From: CAVUAF01 sp964460655
GTDB taxonomy: Bacteria; Acidobacteriota; Terriglobia; Terriglobales; Acidobacteriaceae
DNA length: 64,000 bases
Direction of reading: 5' to 3'
Assembly (NCBI GenBank): GCA_964460655.1
Contig: CAYWSH010000001.1
Span: 86,669 to 150,668 of the forward strand
Shown: piece after piece, positions 8,761 through 16,718 of the stretch
Layout of the letters: the number at the start of each line of letters is the position of its first letter
How positions within the stretch are numbered: the stretch's first letter is position 1
Translations under genes and position numbers: made by a program
Notes under the pieces: generated by a model
What the model was told of the DNA's origin: nothing
The model's database searches: none
What the model saw: the letters and a program-made list of their open reading frames with translations, nothing else

Positions 8761-9780
8761 ATGCACATCGGCCTCATCGGCGGAGGGAACATTTCCAGTA
8801 CGCACGCCCGGGCCGCGCGCGCCTGCGGCCTGACTATCGCGGCCGTTTTCGGTACCAATGAACAGAAGGTCAAGGTACTCGCGTCGGAGTTCGGCGCCAC
8901 ACCGTATGCTGACTTCGCGAGCTTCCTTCTCCATCGCCCCATGGAACTCGTCGCCATTGGAAGTCCCTCAGGATTGCACGCCGAGCAAGGCATCGCTGCC
9001 GCCCAGCACGGTCTGCACGTGCTGACGGAAAAGCCCATCGACATTGCGACGAGTCGCGCCGACGCGTTGATCGCGGCGGTGGATCGCGCTGCCGTGAAGC
9101 TCGGTGTCTTCTTTCAGGACCGCTGCAAGCCCGAGCTGGTGCGCCTGAAGCAGCTGATCGCCGCAAACCGATTGGGACGCCTCCTGCACGTCGACGCGCA
9201 GGTCAAGTGGTATCGGCCGCCGGAGTACTACGCGGATTCGCGCTGGCGCGGCACGCTGGCACTCGACGGCGGCGGCGCGCTGATGAATCAGGCCATTCAC
9301 ACGGTTGACCTGCTCCTCTGGCTCGCCGGCGATGTGCGTCGCGTTCAGTCGCTCACCCGCACGGCGCTGCACCAGATCGAGTCGGAAGACACCGCCATGG
9401 CACTGCTGGAATTTGAGAGCGGCGCTGTCGGCACCATGCTGGCGACGACCGCGGCATTTCCGGGCTATCCACGGCGATTGGAGATCACCGGCACGAACGG
9501 CACGGTCATCGTGGAAGGCGATCTGATCGCTGGCATCGATCTACGCGATGGCGCAGCCAAGGAAGAGACCGCCAGACCCTCGCCGGCCACGCAGTCTGTT
9601 CAGAGTGCCAGTTCGCCCGTCGTCTCCGACGTCAGTGCGCACGCTGCGGTGCTGCAGAATTTCGTCAACGCCATCACGACGGGTGCTCCGGTCGTCTGCG
9701 ACGGCCGCGAGGGGCGCCGCAGCCTGGCGCTGGTCGAGGCGATCTACCGCGCCGCCGCGGAGCCATTGAGGTGTACATGA
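8761..9780 (+). CDS. Gfo/Idh/MocA family NAD(P)-dependent oxidoreductase
   Basis: The protein is 339 residues and has no signal peptide, so it acts in the cytoplasm. The N-terminal Rossmann fold starts at once with HIGLIGGGNISSTHARAARA. The family EKP motif is at 90-92 (LTEKPID). The C-terminal substrate domain has GGGALMNQAIHTVDLLLWL, whose His/Asp pair corresponds to the catalytic region of the family. These enzymes oxidise or reduce sugar, inositol or amino-sugar hydroxyl groups. The stop codon overlaps the start of the next gene (ATGA), indicating translational coupling with the DUF4965 protein. The exact substrate is unknown. Confidence 0.88.
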   Translation: MHIGLIGGGNISSTHARAARACGLTIAAVFGTNEQKVKVLASEFGATPYADFASFLLHRPMELVAIGSPSGLHAEQGIAAAQHGLHVLTEKPIDIATSRADALIAAVDRAAVKLGVFFQDRCKPELVRLKQLIAANRLGRLLHVDAQVKWYRPPEYYADSRWRGTLALDGGGALMNQAIHTVDLLLWLAGDVRRVQSLTRTALHQIESEDTAMALLEFESGAVGTMLATTAAFPGYPRRLEITGTNGTVIVEGDLIAGIDLRDGAAKEETARPSPATQSVQSASSPVVSDVSAHAAVLQNFVNAITTGAPVVCDGREGRRSLALVEAIYRAAAEPLRCT

Positions 9781-11846
9781 AATGCAGACGTAGCCTTTGG
9801 CGCTGTGCGCTACTCGTCATTGCGACTCCCGCTCTGCTCGCGCAGCAGTCGCGTCCGCCAGCGGTGCCGCTCGTCACGCACGATCCATATTTCAGCATCT
9901 GGTCGATGAACGATCACCTCACCGATGGTCCCACCCGCCATTGGACGGGCTCAGCGCAGCCGTTGCTCGGCCTCATCCGGATCGATGGGCAGTTGTTTCG
10001 CTGGATGGGCACGCAGCCGCAATCCGCGGCAGCGATGCAGCAGACGAAGCTGGAACTCACGCCGACGCGCACCGACTATGAGTTCGAGCAGTCCGGGGTC
10101 CGCTTGCAGATCAGCTTCCTCTCGCCGCTCATTCCCTCCGACTTGGCGCTGATGTCGCGTCCGGTCACGTACCTCAGCATGACGGCGTCTTCCACGGATG
10201 CAACGCCACACAAAGTGCAGATGCTGTTCACAGCGTCGAGCGTGCTCGCGGTCAACACCAATACACAGGAGGTCACCTGGTCGCGCTCGCGACTCGCGTC
10301 GATGACGGTGTTGCGCGCCGCCAGCGTCGAGCAGGCGGTCCTCACCAAGACAGGCGACAACCTGCGCATCGACTGGGGCTCGCTCTTGGTCGGCGCCTCT
10401 GACCAACCAGGCGTCAGTACGGCAACATCATCATCCGATGACGCGATCTCCGCGTTCACGGCGGGCAGAGCGCTTACCGCTGACGACATCGACATGCCAC
10501 AACCGGCGCGAAGTGCCGCCGTGCTGGCTACGGCTTTCGATCTCGGTGAACTGCGCGCATCACCGGTCTCGCGGCACCTCCTGTTGGCTTACGACGATCT
10601 CTACTCCATCGAGTACTTCAAACGCTGGATGCGGCCTTACTGGCGCAAGGACGGCATGACTGCCGGCCAATTGCTGGAGACTGCCGATCACGAGTACGCG
10701 GAGGTCGATCGCCGCGCGCGTGCCTTCGACGCGGCGCTGCTGGCCGACCTTCGTCAGGTCGGCGGCGCACCCTACGCGGAGCTCGCCACGCTTGCCTTCC
10801 GTCAGACCATCGCAGGGCACAAGCTCGTGGTCGATATCGACGGCCAGCCGATGTTTTTCCCCAAGGAGAACTTCAGCAACGGCTGTATCGCAACCGTCGA
10901 CGTCATCTATCCTTCGTCGCCGTTCTTCCTGCTCTTCAGTCCCGAGCTCTTGAAAGCGCAATTGCGTCCGCTGTTGCAGTACACGCGCACCGGTCGCTGG
11001 CGCTTTCCGTTCGCGCCGCACGATCTCGGTACGTATCCCAAGGCGAACGGCCAGGTCTATGGCGGTGGCGAGCGCACCGAAGAGAACCAGATGCCGGTGG
11101 AGGAGAGCGGCAACATGCTGCTCATGCTGGCCGCGCTCGCGAAGGTCGAGGGCAACGCGAAGTTCTCTGCCGATTATTGGCCGCAACTGCAGCAATGGGC
11201 CGAGTACCTCAAGCAGCAAGGCATGGATCCGCCTAACCAGCTCTCGACCGACGATTTCGCCGGCCACCTCGCGCACAACGCAAACCTTTCCATCAAGGCG
11301 ATCCTCGCGCTCGACGCTTTTGCATCCCTGGCAGAGAAGACGAACCACGCCGCGGATGCGTCCGCGTATCACAACGTCGCGCGACAGATGGCGCAGCACT
11401 GGGTCGAACTCGCCGCCGACGGCGATCACTATCGCCTCGCCTTCGACAAGCCCGGTACCTGGAGCCAGAAGTACAACCTGGTGTGGGACCGCATCCTCGA
11501 TCTCCGCGTGTTCCCGCCGGCGATCGCGCGGACGGAAATGCAGTTCTACGCAGCGCATCTCAACAAGTTCGGGCTGCCTCTCGATAATCGCAGCGCCTAC
11601 ACGAAGCTCGATTGGGAGGTTTGGACGGCGACGCTCGCCGACAAACGCGAAGATTTTGATCGCTTCGTTACGCCGTTGCAGCGCTTCGTGAATACATCGA
11701 CGAGCCGCGTCCCGCTCACCGATTGGTACTGGACCACGGAAGGCACGCAACGCGGCTTCCAGGCGCGCTCGGTGGTCGGCGGTGTCTACATTCCGCTGCT
11801 CGCCGATCCCAAGCTGTGGAACAAGTGGGCGCACGCTTCGCGGTGA
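9777..11846 (+). CDS. Exported DUF4965/DUF5127 glutaminase-A-like protein
   Basis: This 689-residue protein starts at the ATG in the ATGA overlap with the preceding gene (a GTG two codons earlier is less likely). It has a signal peptide (about 1-24, ending ALLAQ). The mature start (VPLVTHDPYFSIWSMNDHL, then TRHWTGSAQPL) is the hallmark of the DUF4964/DUF5127 region, followed by the DUF4965 and DUF1793 alpha-barrel with FPKENFSNGCIATVDV, GGGERTEENQMPVEESGNM and a C-terminal DWYWTTEGTQRGFQARSVVGG. Fungal relatives are called glutaminase A, but the bacterial members sit among glycosidases and their substrate is not established. A carbohydrate-related role fits the neighbours. Confidence 0.82.
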   Translation: MKCRRSLWRCALLVIATPALLAQQSRPPAVPLVTHDPYFSIWSMNDHLTDGPTRHWTGSAQPLLGLIRIDGQLFRWMGTQPQSAAAMQQTKLELTPTRTDYEFEQSGVRLQISFLSPLIPSDLALMSRPVTYLSMTASSTDATPHKVQMLFTASSVLAVNTNTQEVTWSRSRLASMTVLRAASVEQAVLTKTGDNLRIDWGSLLVGASDQPGVSTATSSSDDAISAFTAGRALTADDIDMPQPARSAAVLATAFDLGELRASPVSRHLLLAYDDLYSIEYFKRWMRPYWRKDGMTAGQLLETADHEYAEVDRRARAFDAALLADLRQVGGAPYAELATLAFRQTIAGHKLVVDIDGQPMFFPKENFSNGCIATVDVIYPSSPFFLLFSPELLKAQLRPLLQYTRTGRWRFPFAPHDLGTYPKANGQVYGGGERTEENQMPVEESGNMLLMLAALAKVEGNAKFSADYWPQLQQWAEYLKQQGMDPPNQLSTDDFAGHLAHNANLSIKAILALDAFASLAEKTNHAADASAYHNVARQMAQHWVELAADGDHYRLAFDKPGTWSQKYNLVWDRILDLRVFPPAIARTEMQFYAAHLNKFGLPLDNRSAYTKLDWEVWTATLADKREDFDRFVTPLQRFVNTSTSRVPLTDWYWTTEGTQRGFQARSVVGGVYIPLLADPKLWNKWAHASR

Positions 11847-11847
11847 C

Positions 11848-12747
11848 ATGCCCGAGCTGCCTGACATTGCCGCTTACATCCACGCGGTTGGATCGCGGAT
11901 AGTCGGCCAACCGCTCGAGCAAGTGCGCGTGGCGAGTCCGTTCGTACTGCGCACTGTCGAACCTTCGCTCAAGGAAACGGAAGGTCATACCGTGCGCGAG
12001 CTACGACGCATCGGGAAGCGCATCGCCATCGGCGTGGATGAAGATCTGTGGCTGGTGCTCCATCTCATGATCGCCGGCCGTTTGCACTGGCGCCCGCGCG
12101 GCGCCAAGATCGGTGGGCGGCAGAACCTGGCGGCGTTCGATTTTCCCCACGGTTCGCTCGTCCTCACCGAAGCCGGGGCGAAGCGCCGCGCATCGCTGCA
12201 TGTCGTGCGCGGCGAAGATGGACTGCGCGCCCTCGATCCCGGCGGCATGGACGCTCTCACCGGCGATCTCGATTCATTCCGCGACGCACTCCACGCCGAG
12301 AATCGCACACTCAAGCGCGCCCTCACTGATCCGCGCATCGTCAGCGGCATCGGCAATGCCTATTCCGACGAGATCCTGCACGCCGCGCAGCTCTCGCCCA
12401 TCGCGCAGACCCACAAACTCAAGCCGGAAGAGTGGGAGCGGCTCTTCGCGGCGACACGCAGCACGCTCCACTCATGGAGCGAGCGTTTGCTCAGCGAAGC
12501 CAAAAAAGGATTTCCGGAGAAAGTGACGGCCTTTCGCGAAGGCATGGCCGTCCATGGCCGCTACGGCAAGCCCTGCCCGCGCTGTGGCGAGAAGATCCAG
12601 CGCATACGCTACGCCGACGACGAGACGAACTACTGCCCACGCTGCCAGACCGGCGGCAGATTGCTCGCCGATCGCAGCCTTTCGCGCCTGCTGCGCTCCG
12701 ATTGGCCGCGTAGCCTCGACGAACTCGAAGCGCTAAAAAGAAAATAG
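11848..12747 (+). CDS. mutM: Fpg/Nei-family DNA glycosylase (formamidopyrimidine-DNA glycosylase type)
   Basis: At 299 residues this is slightly longer than typical Fpg. It begins MPELPDI, giving the N-terminal Pro2 nucleophile and Glu3 after removal of Met. ELRRIGKR holds the likely DNA-contact Lys57. The helix-two-turn-helix is around GIGNAYSDEIL. A C4 zinc finger is formed by CPRCG and CPRCQ near the C-terminus. The family removes oxidised purines (8-oxoguanine, FapyG) or oxidised pyrimidines and cuts the abasic site. About 30 residues follow the zinc finger, longer than usual. The ATG at 11848 is one base after the preceding stop, so the gene probably rides on the carbohydrate transcript. 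Assignment to MutM rather than Nei is likely but not certain. Confidence 0.88.
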   Translation: MPELPDIAAYIHAVGSRIVGQPLEQVRVASPFVLRTVEPSLKETEGHTVRELRRIGKRIAIGVDEDLWLVLHLMIAGRLHWRPRGAKIGGRQNLAAFDFPHGSLVLTEAGAKRRASLHVVRGEDGLRALDPGGMDALTGDLDSFRDALHAENRTLKRALTDPRIVSGIGNAYSDEILHAAQLSPIAQTHKLKPEEWERLFAATRSTLHSWSERLLSEAKKGFPEKVTAFREGMAVHGRYGKPCPRCGEKIQRIRYADDETNYCPRCQTGGRLLADRSLSRLLRSDWPRSLDELEALKRK

Positions 12748-12768
12748 GCCCGCGCGGATTTCGATGCC

Positions 12769-14292
12769 TTACGTGATCGCCCCGGGGTTGAAGAGCACCA
12801 GATCGTTATGCAAGCCCCAACGCTCGGCCCACGTCTGCTTGCGGCCACTGGCCACATCGAGGACGAAGCGGAAGCTCTCCCAACCAACATCCTCGACCGT
12901 CGCGCTACCGGTCGCGATCCGCCCGGCATCGATGTCGATCAGGTCGTGCCAGCGCTCCGCTAGCGCCGTGCGCGACGAGACTTTTACGACCGGCACCATC
13001 GCCAGGCCGTACGGGCTGCCCTCCCCCGTCGTAAAGATGTGCAGATTCATGGAGGCGAGCTGCTGCGTGCCACAGATGAAGTCGCTCGCAGGTGTTGCCG
13101 CGAACACCAGCCCCTTGGTTGCGGCGCGCTCGCCGTGCGTCGCGACTCCCATGATCGCGGTGCTGCCGGCCTTCGCGATCGAGCCTAGCGCCTTTTCGAC
13201 CACGTTCGCGATGCCGCCACGCAGGTTCCCCGGCGTCGGGTTCGCGCTGCGATCGGCGCCGTGTTGCGCCAGATACTCGTCATACCAGCGCATCTCGCGC
13301 ACCAGCGCGCGGGCCACATCTTTATTAATAGCGCGTGGTGTCAGCAGGTGGATCGCGTCGCGCACCTCGCTCACCTCGGAAAAGAGCACCGTGGCACCGG
13401 CACGCACTAGCAGGTCAGCAGCGAATCCGACCGCCGGATTACAAGTGACGCCCGAAAAGGCATCACTGCCTCCGCACTGCAGTCCGACAACCAACTGCGA
13501 CGCCGGTACGGTCTCACGCCGTCGCCCATCGAGTTCCTCCAAGCGCTTCTCCGCAGCCTCCATGATGACGCTGACGCTTTCGGCAAACCCGCTGTAGTCC
13601 TGCAACCGCACGCGTTCGCTGTTTCCGAGCACGCGCAGCGCGGCTTCCGTGAACAGCACATCGGGCTGTACTTTCTCGCATCCCAATCCCACGACGAGCG
13701 GCGAACCGCCGAGGTTGGCGTGCATTCCGATATGACGCAGCGTGCGCAGCGGCACGTCGGCACCGGGCGAGTTCATCGCGATCCCGCATCCATAGCCGTG
13801 CGTGATAGCAACGACGTCGTCTACGTTCGCAAAGCGCGGCAGGATCTCCTGCTTGATGCGGCGCGCGGCATATTCCACCGTCGGCGCCGTGCACTGCACC
13901 GTCGTCACGATGCCAAGAATGTTCTTCGTGCCGGCGCTGCCATCCGGATTGCGAAATCCTTCGAACGTAACGCCCTCAAGCGGCGGTTGCGGCGGAGGAG
14001 GCGCGGTGGCGAGTGGCAGATCGTCGAGTGATGGCGGTTCGGGCAGGCGAAGCATTTCCTGACGGACCCAGGTACCCGCAGCGATCGGGTGGTTAGCGTA
14101 CCCGATGACATGTCCATACCGAACGATGTCCTCGCCGGCCGCGACATCGCGCAGCGCGACCTTGCGCGCCTGTTGAATATCTTCGCGAAAACTGAATCCG
14201 GCAGGAGTGGCCGTGCCGGTCTTAACACCTTCCGGCGCGACGATGATGGCTACGTTATCCCGCTCGTGAATGCGCAGAAAGAGAGGAGGCAC
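12769..14292 (-). CDS. garD: Galactarate dehydratase
   Basis: This protein aligns by eye with E. coli GarD over its whole length: RIHERDNVAIIV, GEDIVRYGHVIGYA, GTKNILGIVTTVQC, YGCGIAMNSPGADVPLRT, VVGLQCGGSDAFSGVTCNPA, SEVSEVRDAIHLLTPRAIN, RSANPTPGNLRGGIANVVEK and ATPASDFICGTQQLAS. GarD dehydrates D-galactarate (mucate) to 5-keto-4-deoxy-D-glucarate with Fe2+. I place the start at the GTG at 14292 (507 residues), close to the known N-terminus. A GTG at 14370 would add 26 arginine-rich residues that look unlike the family. It points away from the metallo-hydrolase/MFS/aldonate dehydratase genes, consistent with a divergently transcribed sugar-acid locus. UxaA (altronate) is a related alternative but fits less well. 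Confidence 0.9.
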   Translation of the reverse strand: MPPLFLRIHERDNVAIIVAPEGVKTGTATPAGFSFREDIQQARKVALRDVAAGEDIVRYGHVIGYANHPIAAGTWVRQEMLRLPEPPSLDDLPLATAPPPPQPPLEGVTFEGFRNPDGSAGTKNILGIVTTVQCTAPTVEYAARRIKQEILPRFANVDDVVAITHGYGCGIAMNSPGADVPLRTLRHIGMHANLGGSPLVVGLGCEKVQPDVLFTEAALRVLGNSERVRLQDYSGFAESVSVIMEAAEKRLEELDGRRRETVPASQLVVGLQCGGSDAFSGVTCNPAVGFAADLLVRAGATVLFSEVSEVRDAIHLLTPRAINKDVARALVREMRWYDEYLAQHGADRSANPTPGNLRGGIANVVEKALGSIAKAGSTAIMGVATHGERAATKGLVFAATPASDFICGTQQLASMNLHIFTTGEGSPYGLAMVPVVKVSSRTALAERWHDLIDIDAGRIATGSATVEDVGWESFRFVLDVASGRKQTWAERWGLHNDLVLFNPGAIT

Positions 14293-14379
14293 AGAGGGAG
14301 CGAATGTAGCGCGGCCGGCTCGACGCCGTCCAGCGCGCCTGCTTCGCTTTTGAACCGCTTTGTGCTTCACTGTTCCGCC

Positions 14380-15399
14380 ATGCTGGCCGTCGGACCTCGT
14401 CGCCTCCTGCTCTCTGCGCTCCTCCTTGTGTCCTCAGCCGCCGCGGCGACCAAGCCGCTGCAGATCTTTTTCGTCGACGTCGAGGGTGGGCAAGCCACGC
14501 TCATCGTGACGCCCGCCGGCCAGTCGCTGCTCATCGACACCGGCTGGCCCGGCTTCGATGGGCGGGACGCCGCTCGTATCGCCGCGGCAGCAGCATCCGC
14601 GGGCGTGAAGCAGCTCGATTACGTCCTCATCACGCATTACCACAGCGATCACGTTGGCGGCGCACCGCAGCTGGCCTCCAAAATGAAGGTCGTGACGTTC
14701 GTCGATCATGGGCCGAACCAAGAAGACACCAACGCCGTCCGTTCTATTTACAGCGCCTACCAGGAGCTGCTGAACAACGCAGAGCACGTCGTGATGGCAC
14801 CCGGCGATAGGCTGCCGTTGCGCGGCGTGGAAGTCCGTGCAGTCAGTGCGGCGGGTAGACTTCTGGCCCAGCCTCTGCGTGGCGCCGGTCAGTCGAATCC
14901 GTTGTGCGCAGGCGAGCCACTGGCCCCGGCCGATCCTTCGGAGAACGCGCGCTCGCTCGGCACGCTGCTCACCTTCGGCAAGTTCCGGTTCATCGACCTC
15001 GGCGACCTGACGAAGCAGAAGGAGATCGAACTCGTCTGCCCGAACAATCTCATCGGGCACGCCGACGTCTATCTTTCGACGCACCACGGCCTCGACCAAT
15101 CGAATGCGCGCGCCCTCGTGCATGCGCTGCACCCGCGCGTCATCATCATGAACAACGGAGCGCGCAAGGGTGGCAAGCCGGAGGCGTGGGAGACGATGCA
15201 TGCCTCCCCGGGATTGCAGGACCTCTGGCAGCTGCACACCGCGATCGAAGCCGGCGCCGATCACAACACAGCAGAGCAGCTGATCGCTAATCCCGACGAA
15301 AAATGCGCGGGCGAGTATCTCAAGCTGACGGCTTGGCCGGACGGTAGGTTCACCGTCTTCAACTCCCGCAACCAACTCGCGCGGACCTACAAACCGTGA
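14380..15399 (+). CDS. Exported metallo-beta-lactamase-fold hydrolase (ComEC/Rec2-like)
   Basis: The 339-residue product from the ATG at 14380 has a signal peptide (MLAVGPRRLLLSALLLVSSA, cut near AAA). The metallo-beta-lactamase signature THYHSDHVGG gives the HxHxDH zinc ligands, followed by later ligands in RFIDLGDLT and STHHGLDQSN. The closest recognisable type is the soluble ComEC/Rec2-related hydrolase group, whose substrates are mostly unknown. Its stop overlaps the GTG start of the MFS transporter gene (GTGA), so the two are translationally coupled. In a sugar-acid locus a periplasmic lactonase or esterase role is conceivable, but that is only inference from context. Confidence 0.84.
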   Translation: MLAVGPRRLLLSALLLVSSAAAATKPLQIFFVDVEGGQATLIVTPAGQSLLIDTGWPGFDGRDAARIAAAAASAGVKQLDYVLITHYHSDHVGGAPQLASKMKVVTFVDHGPNQEDTNAVRSIYSAYQELLNNAEHVVMAPGDRLPLRGVEVRAVSAAGRLLAQPLRGAGQSNPLCAGEPLAPADPSENARSLGTLLTFGKFRFIDLGDLTKQKEIELVCPNNLIGHADVYLSTHHGLDQSNARALVHALHPRVIIMNNGARKGGKPEAWETMHASPGLQDLWQLHTAIEAGADHNTAEQLIANPDEKCAGEYLKLTAWPDGRFTVFNSRNQLARTYKP

Positions 15400-16715
15400 G
15401 CCTCACGTCCTCTGAGACGGAGATCGCACGCCGCGCGCGACACCGGATCACGCGGCGTTTGCTTCCGTACTTGTTCCTGCTCTACGTCATCGCTTACCTC
15501 GATCGCGTAAACGTGAGCTACGCCGCATTGGAAATGACGCACGCCCTGGGTTTCGGACCCGACGTCTACGGTTTTGGCGCCGGCATCTTCTTCGTGGGCT
15601 ACTTCATGCTCGAGATCCCGGGCAGCATCCTGGTCGAGCGCTGGAGCGCGCGCAAATGGATCGCGCGCATCATGTTCACGTGGGGGATCGTGGCCATTGC
15701 CGCCGGCTTCATCGAGACGCCGCACCAGTTCTACTGGGTACGGTTTCTGCTCGGCGTTGCCGAGGCGGGCTTCTTTCCCGGCGTCATCGTGTACATGGGC
15801 CATTGGTTCCGGCGCGAGGAGCGTGCGCGCGCAATGGCGTGGTTCATGGCGGCACAGCCGGTCTCGAACATCATCGGCGCCCCTCTTTCAGGCTGGCTGC
15901 TGGGCATCCACTGGCTGGGCTGGCCCGGCTGGCGCTGGCTGTTCGTCGTGGAAGGCGCGCCTGCCGTCGTCTTAGGCGTCGTTACGCTTTTCTATCTGAC
16001 CGACCGACCCAGCGAGGCAAGCTGGCTGCCCGATGCGGAGCGCGAGTGGTTGACGGCGGCTCTCGCGCGCGAGCGCACGGTCATCGAGACGCGCAGGGCC
16101 ACACGTTCCGGGCGCCTGCCTCTCCAGGTCTTGCTCCTCGTCGCCGGCTATTTCTGTGTGGTGACCAGCATTTACGGTTTCCAACTGTGGCTGCCTACGT
16201 TGTTACAGCGAGTGTCCGGACTCTCGAGTCGCGCCACTGCCTTCCTTTCGGCCCTGCCGTACTGCGTCGGCTTCGTTGCGCTGCTGGTCGTGGGTTGGTC
16301 GTCCGACCGCACCGGCGAGCGCCGCTGGCACACCGTGACCTGCGTCTTGCTCATCGCCCTGGGGCTCGCCGGGAGCGTCGCCTTCGGCAACTCGCTCCCG
16401 CTGGCGCTGGCGATGTTCTGTGTCGCGTCGTTCGGTATTTCGGGATACTTGCCGGTGTTCTGGATGCTGCCCACCGCCATCCTCACGGGTACGGCTGCCG
16501 CGGCGACGATCGGTCTCATCAATTCTGTCGGCAACCTCGGTGGTTTCGTGGGACCGTACGTTGTCGGTTATCTTGTGCGTACCACCGGCTCGAATACTGC
16601 CGGAGTGCTGTTCCTCTCGGCAGCCGCCGCGATGAGCGCCGTACTTCTGATCGCTGCCGGTGGTCGGCGCGAGCCGGTCGCGATACCCTCGGCCATGACC
16701 GCAACACAGGATTGA
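15396..16715 (+). CDS. MFS transporter, anion:cation symporter (ACS) family
   Basis: A 439-residue polytopic protein with about 12 hydrophobic segments. The start is GTG at 15396, inside the preceding stop. The first half has the family pattern LLPYLFLLYVIAYLDRVNVS and GFGAGIFFVGYFMLEIPG, then RFLLGVAEAGFFPGVIVYMG and the loop WFRREERARAM, all diagnostic of ACS carriers for organic anions (hexuronates, glucarate/galactarate, galactonate, tartrate, phthalate). Between galactarate dehydratase and an aldonate dehydratase it most likely imports a sugar acid with protons. The exact anion is not readable. No signal peptide is expected; the first helix acts as anchor. Confidence 0.9.
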   Translation: MSLTSSETEIARRARHRITRRLLPYLFLLYVIAYLDRVNVSYAALEMTHALGFGPDVYGFGAGIFFVGYFMLEIPGSILVERWSARKWIARIMFTWGIVAIAAGFIETPHQFYWVRFLLGVAEAGFFPGVIVYMGHWFRREERARAMAWFMAAQPVSNIIGAPLSGWLLGIHWLGWPGWRWLFVVEGAPAVVLGVVTLFYLTDRPSEASWLPDAEREWLTAALARERTVIETRRATRSGRLPLQVLLLVAGYFCVVTSIYGFQLWLPTLLQRVSGLSSRATAFLSALPYCVGFVALLVVGWSSDRTGERRWHTVTCVLLIALGLAGSVAFGNSLPLALAMFCVASFGISGYLPVFWMLPTAILTGTAAAATIGLINSVGNLGGFVGPYVVGYLVRTTGSNTAGVLFLSAAAAMSAVLLIAAGGRREPVAIPSAMTATQD

Positions 16716-16718
16716 CGC

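Noticed and set aside
14293..14370. N-terminal extension of garD from the GTG at 14370
   Set aside because: The 26 extra residues are arginine-rich and unlike GarD, and the region is more likely the divergent promoter.
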